Origin: WQXF01 sp031553615
GTDB lineage: Bacteria > Bacillota > Clostridia > Christensenellales > Aristaeellaceae
Direction: 5' to 3'
Assembly (NCBI GenBank): GCA_031553615.1
Contig: JAVBLJ010000008.1
Span: 86,416 to 150,415, forward strand
Length of the DNA stretch: 64,000 bases
This document shows positions 50,637 to 60,002 of the stretch, piece by piece (the first letter of the stretch is position 1; every line of letters starts with the position of its first letter). Made by a program: the position numbers and the translations under genes. The notes under the pieces were generated by a model. That model ran no database searches. It was not told where the DNA came from and worked only from the letters and a program-made list of their open reading frames with translations.

Positions 50637-53600
50637 ATGGCAGTGACGCGCATCTTTGTGGAAAAGAAGCCGGGATACGACGTGGAAGCCAAGCAACTTT
50701 GTGCCGAGCTGCGCGAGGCATTGCAGGCGCACGGGCTGCAATCGGTGCGGATACTGCAAAGGTACGACGTGGAGAACCTGCCCGCCGAAACGCTGGAGGC
50801 CGCTCGCGGCGTTATTTTTTCGGAACCCAATATCGATACGCTTTACGAGGAAAATCCACCCACCTTATCGGGGTGGGTGTTTGCTGTAGAATACTTGCCG
50901 GGCCAATATGATCAGCGCGCGGACAGCACGGCGCAGTGCCTGCAGCTGCTCACCCAATCCCAGCGCACGGCGGTGGCTTGCGCCAAGGTATACGCGCTGG
51001 AGGGCGATGTCGATGCCGAGCTGTTCACCCGCATCCGCGGGCAGCTCATCAACCCGGTGGAAGCGCGGGAAGCCTCCATGGACAAGCCGGATACGCTGGC
51101 GCCCGATCTCCCGCCGCCCCAGGACGTGCCGGTGGTCGAAGGCTTCATCGGCTATTCGGCCAAGAAGCTGGCCTCCACCGTGAAGAAGCTGGGCATGGCG
51201 ATGACAGCCGACGATCTCGAATTCTGCCAGGCCTACTTTCGCGACGAGGAGCACCGCGACCCCACGATGACCGAGCTGCGCGCCATCGATACCTACTGGT
51301 CGGATCATTGCCGGCACACCACCTTCCTTACCGCCATCGACGAGGTGAAGATCGCCAATTCGCGATACTCCGAGCCCATCAACCGGGCCTGGAAGCGCTA
51401 CACGGAAACCCGCGAGGCCGTCCACGGGCCCAAGCAAAAGGATGTTTCGCTCATGGACATGGCGACGCTGGGCATGAAGGCCCTGCGCGCCCAAGGCAAG
51501 CTGGACGATTTGGATATTTCCGAGGAAATAAACGCCTGCTCCATCGTGGTGGAGGCGCAGGTGGACGGCGTACGCCAGCCCTGGCTGGTGATGTTTAAGA
51601 ACGAGACCCACAACCACCCCACCGAAATCGAGGGTTTCGGCGGCGCGGCCACCAGCCTGGGCGGCGCGATTCGCGATCCGCTCTCGGGGCGCTCCTACGT
51701 GTACCAGGCCATGCGCATCAGCGGCAGCGGCGATCCGCGCACGCCCTACGGGCAGACGCGGCCCGGCAAGCTGCCCCAGCGGCGCATCACCACCACGGCG
51801 GCCCACGGCTTTTCCAGCTACGGCAACCAGATCGGTCTGGCGGCGGGCAAGGTGCAGGAGGTGTACCACCCCGGCTTCGTGGCCAAGCGACTGGAGCTGG
51901 GCGCGGTGATCGCCGCCACGCCCAAGGCCAACGTGCGCCGCGAGGAACCCGCCCCCGGCGACGTGGTGCTGCTCATCGGCGGGCGCACGGGCCGTGACGG
52001 CTGCGGCGGCGCGACCGGCTCCTCCAAGGCCCACGATGCCGAATCGCTCACCAGCTGTGGCGCCGAGGTGCAGAAGGGCAACCCGCCCACGGAGCGCTGC
52101 CTGCAAAGGCTGTTTCTGAATCCCGATTTTTCCAAGCGCGTGAAGCGCTGCAACGACTTTGGCGCGGGCGGCGTGTGCGTGGCGGTGGGCGAGCTGGCCC
52201 CCGGCCTGGAGATCGACCTGGACGCCGTGCCCAAGAAGTACGACGGCCTGGACGGCACCGAGCTGGCGATCTCCGAATCGCAGGAGCGGATGGCGGTGGT
52301 GATCGATATCCGCGACGTGGCGGTGATGATGCGCCTGGCCTCCGCCGAAAACCTGGAATGCACGCCGGTGGCGCAGGTGACGCAGGAGCCCCGGCTGCGC
52401 ATGCGTTGGCACGGCGGCAACATCGTCGATATCGCGCGCTCGTTCCTGGATACCAACGGCGTCACCCAGCACGCCAAGGCCAAGGTGATCGCGCCCGATG
52501 CGGAGCACCCCTATCCGCTCACGCTGCCCGAGGCCGTGAAGCCGGGCGCGCGGGCCGAGGAGAACTGGCTGCGCATGCTGGGCGATTTGAACGTATGCAG
52601 CCAGCGCGGGCTGGTGGAGCGATTTGACGGCAGCATCGGCGCGGGTACGGTGATCGCGCCCTACGGCGGGCTCCACCGGGGCACGCCCAACGAGGCCATG
52701 GCCGCGCTGCTGCCCGTGCCCGGCATCACCACCACCATGACGCTGATGGCCCACGGTTACGATCCGGCGCTGGCCAGCTGGAGCCCCTACCACGGCGCGG
52801 TGTACGCCATCATCGAAGCCATTGCCAAGGTGGTGGCCGCCGGGGGCGACGCCGCCACCTGCCGCCTGACGCTGCAGGAATACTTCGCCCGCACCGACAA
52901 GGACCCCGCCAGGTGGGGCGCGCCGCTGGCCGCCATGCTGGGCGCGCTGGACGCGCAGCTCGCTATGGAGACCCCGGCCATCGGCGGCAAGGACAGCATG
53001 AGCGGCACGTTTGAGGATATTTCGGTGCCGCCGACGCTGGTGGCCTTCGCCGTGGCGGTGGAGGATGTGCTGCGCGTGGTCACGCCCGAGCTCAAAGGGG
53101 CCAATCACGTGCTGGCGCGGTTGGCCGTGCCGCGCGACGCCGCGCTGCTGCCCGACTACGGCAAGCTGCGGGCAGCCTACGACGCCGTGCACGTCGCCAT
53201 GCGCAAGCGCCAAATCCTCTCCGCGCACACCGTGGGCCACGGCGGGCTGGCCACCGCGATTTCGCGCATGGCGTTCGGCAACCGCGTGGGTGTGGTGCTC
53301 GATGTGCCCGCCACCGAGGAATCGCTGTTCCTGCCCGATTGGGGCGGGCTGGTGCTGGAGCTGGCCGACGGCATGGCCGATGCGCTGATGCACGGGGCCA
53401 ACGCCATTCCCGGGCTTACGATCATTGGTCGCACCCAGGCCGAGCCGGTGTTCCAGTGCGGGCCGAATCACGGTTCCTTCAAGCTGGCGATCGCCGACGC
53501 GCTGGCCGCTTGGGAAGCGCCGCTCACCAGCGTTTTCCCCACCCAGGCCCACGCCCAGGCCGCGCCGCCGCCGCCCTTTGCGCCGCACACGCAGCGCGGC

Positions 53601-54425
53601 CAGGCCAAGGCCCGCATCCGCACCGCGCGCCCGCGCGTCTGCATCCCCTGCTTCCCCGGCACCAACTGCGAGCTGGACAGCGCGCACGCCTTCGAGCGCG
53701 CCGGGGCCAACGCCGAAGTGATCCTGCTGCGCAACCTCACGCCCCATGCCATCACCGAATCGGTGAAGCAGCTGGCCGAGGGAATCAAGCGCGCCCAGAT
53801 TATCATGCTGCCCGGCGGCTTCTCGGCGGGCGACGAGCCCGACGGCTCCGGCAAATTTATCGCCACCGCGCTGCGCAATCCGCGCATTGCCGAGGCAATA
53901 TCCGATTTGCTGGAGCATCGCGACGGCCTGATGCTGGGCATTTGCAACGGCTTCCAGGCGCTCATCAAGCTGGGGCTGTTGCCCTACGGCTCCATGCGCG
54001 TGCTGGGCGAGAACGATCCGACGCTTACCTTTAACACGCTGGGCCGCCACGTGGCCACCCACGTGCACACCGTGGTCTCCTCGGTAAAGTCGCCGTGGAT
54101 GGCCGGGGTGAACGCTGGAGACGTGCATTCCATCGCCATCTCCCACGGCGAGGGCCGGTTCCTGTGCGACGAGGCGCAGCTCAAGGCGCTGCAATCCGCC
54201 GGGCAGATCGTGACCCAATACTGCGAGGCCGACGGCACGCCCGCCATGCGCATCCCCGCCAACCCCAACGGCTCGGTGTGGGCCATCGAGGGCATTTGCT
54301 CGCCCGATGGCCGCATATTGGGCAAGATGGGCCACAGCGAGCGCGTGGGCTCCGGGGTGGCGGTGAACATCCCGGGCGAGAAGGATCAGAAGCTGTTCGC
54401 ATCGGGCGTGGCTTACTTCGCGTAA
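50637..54425 (+). CDS. purL: Phosphoribosylformylglycinamidine synthase, fused PurL-PurQ
   Basis: 1262 residues. Converts FGAR, glutamine and ATP to FGAM (purine synthesis step 4). The N-terminal part has the linker and synthetase domains (TYWSDHCRHTTF, THNHPTEIEGFGGAATSLGG, GGRTGRDGCGGATGSS), the C-terminal part the class I glutaminase (CFPGTNCELD; Cys1103 in GICNGFQALI, codon 53943; HGEGRF). ATG 50637 follows GGTGGAGGT. The single-chain arrangement is usual in Clostridia and proteobacteria. No other pur gene is adjacent. Confidence 0.96.
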   Translation: MAVTRIFVEKKPGYDVEAKQLCAELREALQAHGLQSVRILQRYDVENLPAETLEAARGVIFSEPNIDTLYEENPPTLSGWVFAVEYLPGQYDQRADSTAQCLQLLTQSQRTAVACAKVYALEGDVDAELFTRIRGQLINPVEAREASMDKPDTLAPDLPPPQDVPVVEGFIGYSAKKLASTVKKLGMAMTADDLEFCQAYFRDEEHRDPTMTELRAIDTYWSDHCRHTTFLTAIDEVKIANSRYSEPINRAWKRYTETREAVHGPKQKDVSLMDMATLGMKALRAQGKLDDLDISEEINACSIVVEAQVDGVRQPWLVMFKNETHNHPTEIEGFGGAATSLGGAIRDPLSGRSYVYQAMRISGSGDPRTPYGQTRPGKLPQRRITTTAAHGFSSYGNQIGLAAGKVQEVYHPGFVAKRLELGAVIAATPKANVRREEPAPGDVVLLIGGRTGRDGCGGATGSSKAHDAESLTSCGAEVQKGNPPTERCLQRLFLNPDFSKRVKRCNDFGAGGVCVAVGELAPGLEIDLDAVPKKYDGLDGTELAISESQERMAVVIDIRDVAVMMRLASAENLECTPVAQVTQEPRLRMRWHGGNIVDIARSFLDTNGVTQHAKAKVIAPDAEHPYPLTLPEAVKPGARAEENWLRMLGDLNVCSQRGLVERFDGSIGAGTVIAPYGGLHRGTPNEAMAALLPVPGITTTMTLMAHGYDPALASWSPYHGAVYAIIEAIAKVVAAGGDAATCRLTLQEYFARTDKDPARWGAPLAAMLGALDAQLAMETPAIGGKDSMSGTFEDISVPPTLVAFAVAVEDVLRVVTPELKGANHVLARLAVPRDAALLPDYGKLRAAYDAVHVAMRKRQILSAHTVGHGGLATAISRMAFGNRVGVVLDVPATEESLFLPDWGGLVLELADGMADALMHGANAIPGLTIIGRTQAEPVFQCGPNHGSFKLAIADALAAWEAPLTSVFPTQAHAQAAPPPPFAPHTQRGQAKARIRTARPRVCIPCFPGTNCELDSAHAFERAGANAEVILLRNLTPHAITESVKQLAEGIKRAQIIMLPGGFSAGDEPDGSGKFIATALRNPRIAEAISDLLEHRDGLMLGICNGFQALIKLGLLPYGSMRVLGENDPTLTFNTLGRHVATHVHTVVSSVKSPWMAGVNAGDVHSIAISHGEGRFLCDEAQLKALQSAGQIVTQYCEADGTPAMRIPANPNGSVWAIEGICSPDGRILGKMGHSERVGSGVAVNIPGEKDQKLFASGVAYFA

Positions 54426-54462
54426 CGGAAATAGCGTTTTCCAAGTAATGACTAGTAGCAGC

Positions 54463-54493
54463 AAAAAGCATCGCACAAGGGGCGGTGCTTTTT
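54463..54493 (+). terminator. Intrinsic terminator after purL
   Basis: AAAAAGCA / TGCTTTTT arms with CGC / GCG inside (54463-54493), then TCTTTTCC. Confidence 0.8.
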
Positions 54494-54618
54494 CTTTTCC
54501 TTAGGGAATGCGCGAAATACCGACCCTAAAGTTTGATATTAATTCCATGGAAACAGTTACACAGCGAGGTGCGCGCATGCTATACTTCTCTTATTCCGAG
54601 GAGAAGGAAGGAAAACGC

Positions 54619-57375
54619 ATGTCGGCAAAACGATTTTTAGCGCTGTGGTTGCTGCTCGTCCTGTTCTTGACGGGCTGTAGCGGCTCAAAGGAGCAGGTGC
54701 TGGGGGCTTCGGACCCCGAGCCTGAAGCGGCGAACGAACAACAGGCCGAGGAGGCGGGCGGCGCATCCGTCGGCTCCGATCATTCTGGGAACACCGGAAA
54801 TTCCGGGAGCACTGGTGGTTCCGGAAGCCCCGGAAGCGCTGGCAATACGGGCAATACTGAAAACGCAGGAAGCGTCGAAAGCACCGGCGGCTCCGGAAGC
54901 GCTGAGGGCTCTGAGGGCGCGGCAAGCATCGAGAGCACCGACGGCTCCGGGAGCGCCGCCGCTGCCGCCTCCGGCGCAAACGAGGGCGAGGCCAGCGCCG
55001 CAATTCCCGAAGGCGCGGAGGGACTGCTCGAAGCGGAGCCCGAGGTGCTGACCGCGGAATGGAGCATGAGCGGATTTTCGCCGATGGGCGCAACCCAGCC
55101 GGTCATGGAGGCGATGGCGTTTACCATGCTGGAAAACGCTACCTCTGCGGCTTCCAGCTATACGGGCACGCTTGCGGCCACCGATCCGCAGCAGGGCGCG
55201 CTGACCTACACGGCCGCCGGAGCCTCGCACGGCACCGTGAAGGTGACGGGCAGCTCGTTCACCTACACGCCCACCATGAACTACAACGGGCAGGATAGCT
55301 TCCAGGTTACGGCAAAGAACGCGGCGAAGGAGCAGGTGACGGCCACCGTTTCCGTGACGATTCTGCCGGTGAACGATGAACCCACGTTTGCAGCCCAAGG
55401 CTTCACGGTTTCGGGCAACGAGATTCGAAAGACCGTGAGCACCAACAAGCGCTCCAGTCCGATCGCGCTGGAGGGCGCGGTGCGCGGCGCGGATTTGGAA
55501 ACGCCCGCGACCGAGCTGTACTACGAGGTAACGCCCGGAGCCGGGGCGGATCGGCTGGGCGTGCTTACGCGCGGCGCCATGGAATCCTCCGGGCGGCAGA
55601 CCTTTAACCTGCTGCCGTACTCCAACGCGTTTGGAAAGGTGTCCTACACCTTTACCGTGACCGACAAGGGCGATCCCAGCGGAGCCCCGGCCAGCAATGA
55701 CGAGGCGAAGGCCAAGACCGGCACGCGCGTCGCGGTGGTGACCTACCACATCACGCCCATCAACGCCACGCCGCCAGCGCCGAGGAACGTCGCTTTGAGC
55801 AGCACCGCCACGGGGGGCGTGAGCGATAGACCGGGCTACAACACCATCACGGTGAGCTGGGATGCGAGCACCGATCACGAAACGGCCCCGGAGGACATGA
55901 CCTATACCGTGGAATACAACGTGACCAATACCGACAACAACACCACCGGCGTTTGGAAGGTGCTTTCCGCCGGTATTGCCGGATGCGCGGGGCGCAACAC
56001 CGCGACGCTCACCCTGCCCAGCGCGGGGATCAACACCAACACGCTCTGGGTTCGCGTGATCGCCAAGGACGACGGCTACTTGGGGCGGGACATATTTGAT
56101 CAAGATGCGAACCCCGCGTACGATGCGGACGGCAACAGCTCCAGCGGCGCAAGAAGCGCTAAGATCAAGATGGACAACGCGCCCCCGACCTGCACCTGGA
56201 GCGTGACCCCGGGCGCAACGGCCAGCGACCCGGCGACGATTACGCTGGTTCCGGCGGATGCAAGCCTGGCGGGCGCGATGGGGCTTTCCGGCGATTGCGT
56301 CACCGCGCTGAGCGCGGGGGTTACCGAGCTGACCGATACGACGTATACCGTGGCCGCGAACGGAACGTATGATTTTCAGGTGACCGACGCGGTGGGCAAT
56401 GCCTGCACCGTGCGGGTGACCGTGGAAGGGATTGCCCCACCGCCGGTTCTCGACGAAACCGCGACGCCGTCGCCCACATCCACGCCTTCGCCGACCTCTA
56501 CTCCGACTCCAACTCCGACCCCCTCCCCGACGCCCACCCCCACCGCCAAGCCGGTGCGGACGGCGACGCCACCGCCGACCGCCGAGCCCACGCCGTTGCC
56601 CACCCCCATGGGCATTCCTTCGGCCTTGCCAACGCTGATCCCAACGCCGGAGCCGACGCCCACGCCCGACCCGGCAAGCACGCCCTCGCCCGATGCGACC
56701 GCCACCCCCACGCCCCTGAAGGCCCTATCGGTATCCGGGCCGGGCGGCGAGGTGACGATCGACCGGATTCCGGCGTTCACCTCGATCATCGAGGAGGAGG
56801 TGCCGCTGGGCTCGCTGCCTGCGTTTGCCAGCCTGGAGGGGCTGAGCATTGAGGCGGTAAACGAGCTGATCGGGCATCCGCTCTACACGGAGGAGGCGAT
56901 GGAACAGATATTTGATAGCGCCGACCAACGGATGCTTCCGCTGGAGCTATCGGCCATCGATTGGGCCGCCGTGCCCGAAGGCGGATACGCGATTCGCGTT
57001 CTGGCCAAGGGCAAGTATCACATCGGCACCCTGTACCTCCAGCCCGGAGAGGAGGAGGGGGAAAAGGGATATGTGCTGCATTGCGAGATGAATGCCGACG
57101 TGCTCTTCGATCCGCGCGCCATCGCGTTCCACCTCGCGCCGGCGGTGGAGGGGATGCGCATGATCGAGACACAATACGCGATGTTCGATGAGCAGACCAT
57201 ACTGCGGGCGGATACGTTCGTTCCCGCCGGGCTGCTGGGCGAGCAGGGCGTGCTGTACGCATCCATCCCCTGCGTGTACACTGCGGATGAGGAAATCCTC
57301 TACGAAACCACCGAGGAAGAGCAGCAGCAGTGGCTCGAAACGCTGGAGAGAATCCGCCAGACGCCGGTGCAGTAG
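54619..57375 (+). CDS. Multi-domain cell-surface lipoprotein
   Basis: 918 residues. Lipoprotein signal (LLLVLFLTGCSGS, Cys about residue 19). A Gly/Ser/Asn/Glu linker (about 20-150), a cadherin-like/VCBS-type tandem domain (GTLAATDPQQGALTY, YTPTMNYNGQDSFQVTA, about 180-260), a second such domain (ITPINATPPAPR end), a fibronectin III module (about 395-480), a further beta domain, a long Pro/Thr/Ser linker (about 610-710) and a C-terminal beta domain of unknown fold. ATG 54619 chosen for the lipobox. Probable adhesin or sensor of surface polymers. Confidence 0.82.
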   Translation: MSAKRFLALWLLLVLFLTGCSGSKEQVLGASDPEPEAANEQQAEEAGGASVGSDHSGNTGNSGSTGGSGSPGSAGNTGNTENAGSVESTGGSGSAEGSEGAASIESTDGSGSAAAAASGANEGEASAAIPEGAEGLLEAEPEVLTAEWSMSGFSPMGATQPVMEAMAFTMLENATSAASSYTGTLAATDPQQGALTYTAAGASHGTVKVTGSSFTYTPTMNYNGQDSFQVTAKNAAKEQVTATVSVTILPVNDEPTFAAQGFTVSGNEIRKTVSTNKRSSPIALEGAVRGADLETPATELYYEVTPGAGADRLGVLTRGAMESSGRQTFNLLPYSNAFGKVSYTFTVTDKGDPSGAPASNDEAKAKTGTRVAVVTYHITPINATPPAPRNVALSSTATGGVSDRPGYNTITVSWDASTDHETAPEDMTYTVEYNVTNTDNNTTGVWKVLSAGIAGCAGRNTATLTLPSAGINTNTLWVRVIAKDDGYLGRDIFDQDANPAYDADGNSSSGARSAKIKMDNAPPTCTWSVTPGATASDPATITLVPADASLAGAMGLSGDCVTALSAGVTELTDTTYTVAANGTYDFQVTDAVGNACTVRVTVEGIAPPPVLDETATPSPTSTPSPTSTPTPTPTPSPTPTPTAKPVRTATPPPTAEPTPLPTPMGIPSALPTLIPTPEPTPTPDPASTPSPDATATPTPLKALSVSGPGGEVTIDRIPAFTSIIEEEVPLGSLPAFASLEGLSIEAVNELIGHPLYTEEAMEQIFDSADQRMLPLELSAIDWAAVPEGGYAIRVLAKGKYHIGTLYLQPGEEEGEKGYVLHCEMNADVLFDPRAIAFHLAPAVEGMRMIETQYAMFDEQTILRADTFVPAGLLGEQGVLYASIPCVYTADEEILYETTEEEQQQWLETLERIRQTPVQ

Positions 57376-57443
57376 CGCACGCTGCCGTAGCCCGCGCCGC
57401 GTATTCCAAAAGAAACCTGACAACGATGGGAGTTTTGCAAGAA

Positions 57444-57468
57444 AGGCGATGGCAACATCGTCTTTTTT
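57444..57468 (+). terminator. Intrinsic terminator before the PstS-like gene
   Basis: CGATG-GCAA-CATCG with flanking pairs, then TCTTTTTT. Confidence 0.75.
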
Positions 57469-57522
57469 GTAGAATGACGGGGCCCGGCGTTTTTGAAAAG
57501 AACAAAGCAAGCAGGAGGCACC

Positions 57523-59811
57523 ATGGATAAGCATCAGATTTGGGGTATCAATTGGGGTACGAATCGGGGTACGAATCGGGGTACGAATTGGAGCAGGATC
57601 GCCGCCGTTTCCCTCGCCCTCGCTTTCGCCTTCCTTGCCCCGCTCGCGCTGCTCCCTGCGGGCGCTGCGCAGGCCGAATCCGCCGCCGCCGAACCGGGTG
57701 CGGCGCTTTTCGAAACACTCTGGCCGCGCATCGACGGCTCCACCGCCACCCAGCCGCTCACCAACGCGATCTACGCCCACTTCACCGGCATCGAACCGTC
57801 GGAGGGGGAACCCGCCATCCGGCACAGCAAGACCTACAACGCCTACGAGCGGCTGTTTGTCGGGGAGGATTGGGTCACGAAGGACCCCGCAGACCTGATC
57901 TTCGTCACCGCGCCCTACGACGAGGAGCTGGCGAAGATCGGCGAGGAGTTCGAGCTGATCCCAGTGGTGAAGGATGCGCTGGTGTTCCTCAACAACCAGC
58001 AGAACCCCATCACCGGGCTGACCAGCGAGCAGCTGCGCGCCATCTACACCGGGGGGACCACCGATTGGGCCGAGCTGGGCGGCCAGCCGGGGCAGATCAA
58101 GGCGTACCAGCGCCCGGAGGAATCGGGCAGCCAGACGCTCTTCCAAAACCTGCTGATGCGCGAGCTGGAGCCGGTAAAGGCCCCGCCCGAATGGTACATC
58201 AGTGAAATGGGCTTTCTGGTGAACGCCGTGGCCGCCTACGATAACGCGAACTTCGCCCTGGGCTACAACATGTACTACTTCGTGGCCAACATGCAGTACG
58301 ATTGGCGGGTGCGCATGCTGGCGGTGGACGGGGTGGAGCCCACGTTTGCGAGCATCGCCGCCGACGAATACCCGCTGAACACCGCGTACTACGCGATCTA
58401 CCGCAAGGATTTGCCCGCCGATCACCCGGCGCGCGCGCTGGTGGCCTGGCTGCTGACCGACGAGGGCCAGCGCGTGGCGCAATCCGCCGGATACGTGCCG
58501 CTGCGCCCATTGCCCGAGGCTCCGCTTCCCGCCTGCGTGACCAAACGGCCTGATACGGACGAAGGAACCGCGCCCGCGGGAAACCGCTGGGCCGAGCCGC
58601 CCCGGTATACCGAGGCGGTGTTTGCCCGCGTTCTGGATCAGGACGCGCTGCAAAGGGAGCAGGACGAATCGTGGTACGATCCGCAGGAGGACGAAAATCT
58701 CCCGCTGGTCGTAACCCTGCCGGATCAGCCGGAGCTTTCCGCCGAAATCAACGCCTGGCTGGCGCAGGCGGGCGAGGAACTGACCCGCTGGCTGGCGATG
58801 AACGAAGCTGAGGACTTGGTTCCTTCCACCAGGTGGCAGCTAAACGACAACCTGCTTTCGCTGAGCCTGAGAGTATACATATGGGAACCGGAAGAAAAAT
58901 TAGCGTGCCGCAGGGCGGTATTCGATTTGAAAGCGGGCAAGCGCCTGCGCCTGGCAGACCTGTTCTACCAAGGCTTCGATTACCTGCGGTACATCGACGA
59001 CGCGCTGCTGTCGATTCGATCCGACCTACTTGCGGGGGAGGATAAAAGGATCGCAGCGTTTGACGGCATTTCGCCCGATCTGGATTTTTCGCTCGACTAC
59101 AAGGGTCAGCTGCGCCTGGCGCTGGAGGACCACCCGGTATTCTACGATCTGTACGACGATATCGATTACATCACCCCGGTGAATCAGGCAATGCGGATTT
59201 GGCACGGCATATCGCCCTTTGGGGCATGCAAGGTGGAGCTGGAGTACGTCGGCGTGATGCCGCCGGAATCGGAGCGCCAGGTGTACGTGCCCCGGGTGCG
59301 CATCGACGACGGCGCGCACCCCGAGGCCCAGGCCGCCATTCAGGCCGAGCTGGATAGCGCCGCCCAAAGGTTCCGCGCGCACAAGCCTTACCAGGTTTTG
59401 CCGGGGGATGGATTGAATATCCAGCCGTACGTGGATCAGTGCGGCCGGTTTTGGAGCATCCGTTACCCGGAGGATTACGGTTGGGAAGGCAGCACCGGTG
59501 TGCTTTGGGCGCAGGCGTTCGATCTGCACACGGGAAAGGCGCTCATCCAACCGGAGCAGATGCGCGAGTTGCTCGAAAGGCCGGACACGACCTACAATTT
59601 TATAAGCGAAAATTATCAGAGCGATTGGCGGCCCATCGATCTGGCCATGTTCCCGGAGGGCAGCACGTTGACCGGCGTGGAATTGGGCGAATCGGAGGCC
59701 GGCGTGCTCCTCAGCCTGGATCTGCGGGTGCAGCCGCCCGAGGGGGAAGCGAGCTGGGTGCGGGTGTCCGCCGCCGGGCTGGATTTGCCCGGGGCTGCGG
59801 ATTTCGATTGA
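57523..59811 (+). CDS. PstS-like binding domain fused to a DUF3298-like domain, secreted
   Basis: 762 residues. The N-terminus carries an odd GTN-RG repeat (WGTNRGTNRGTNW), then a signal peptide (LALAFAFLAPLALL, cleavage near AQA-ES). Residues about 60-330 form a PstS-type periplasmic-binding fold (TSEQLRAIYTGGTTDWAELGG, SGSQTLFQNLL, GYNMYYFVANM), followed from about 360 by a domain whose FDLKAGKRLRLADLF resembles DUF3298/RsiV-type domains. A phosphate or anion receptor role is plausible, but no PstCAB genes are linked. ATG 57523 follows GCAGGAGG. Confidence 0.82.
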   Translation: MDKHQIWGINWGTNRGTNRGTNWSRIAAVSLALAFAFLAPLALLPAGAAQAESAAAEPGAALFETLWPRIDGSTATQPLTNAIYAHFTGIEPSEGEPAIRHSKTYNAYERLFVGEDWVTKDPADLIFVTAPYDEELAKIGEEFELIPVVKDALVFLNNQQNPITGLTSEQLRAIYTGGTTDWAELGGQPGQIKAYQRPEESGSQTLFQNLLMRELEPVKAPPEWYISEMGFLVNAVAAYDNANFALGYNMYYFVANMQYDWRVRMLAVDGVEPTFASIAADEYPLNTAYYAIYRKDLPADHPARALVAWLLTDEGQRVAQSAGYVPLRPLPEAPLPACVTKRPDTDEGTAPAGNRWAEPPRYTEAVFARVLDQDALQREQDESWYDPQEDENLPLVVTLPDQPELSAEINAWLAQAGEELTRWLAMNEAEDLVPSTRWQLNDNLLSLSLRVYIWEPEEKLACRRAVFDLKAGKRLRLADLFYQGFDYLRYIDDALLSIRSDLLAGEDKRIAAFDGISPDLDFSLDYKGQLRLALEDHPVFYDLYDDIDYITPVNQAMRIWHGISPFGACKVELEYVGVMPPESERQVYVPRVRIDDGAHPEAQAAIQAELDSAAQRFRAHKPYQVLPGDGLNIQPYVDQCGRFWSIRYPEDYGWEGSTGVLWAQAFDLHTGKALIQPEQMRELLERPDTTYNFISENYQSDWRPIDLAMFPEGSTLTGVELGESEAGVLLSLDLRVQPPEGEASWVRVSAAGLDLPGAADFD

Positions 59812-59816
59812 GGCCG

Positions 59817-59849
59817 ACCGGGTCTGCTGCTTGCAGGCCCGGTTTTTTT
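59817..59849 (+). terminator. Intrinsic terminator after the PstS-like gene
   Basis: ACCGGG / CCCGGT outer stem with CTGC / GCAG inner stem, then seven T. Confidence 0.85.
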
Positions 59850-60002
59850 GCAGTGGGTTTTGCGCAGGATATCGCCTTGGCGGCGGCAGGGCTCGCCCCT
59901 TGACATCGCGTGCACAATGCCGCATACTGATTTTGATCGACGATACAAACGATTGCACAACCGGAGCTGCCGTCCAACGGGCTTGCTATGGAGGGATCGC
60001 GA

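Noticed and set aside
50865..54476. A 1203-residue open frame antisense to purL
   Set aside because: It mirrors purL codons in high-GC DNA, is rich in Gly/His/Arg/Leu without motifs, and has no ribosome binding site.
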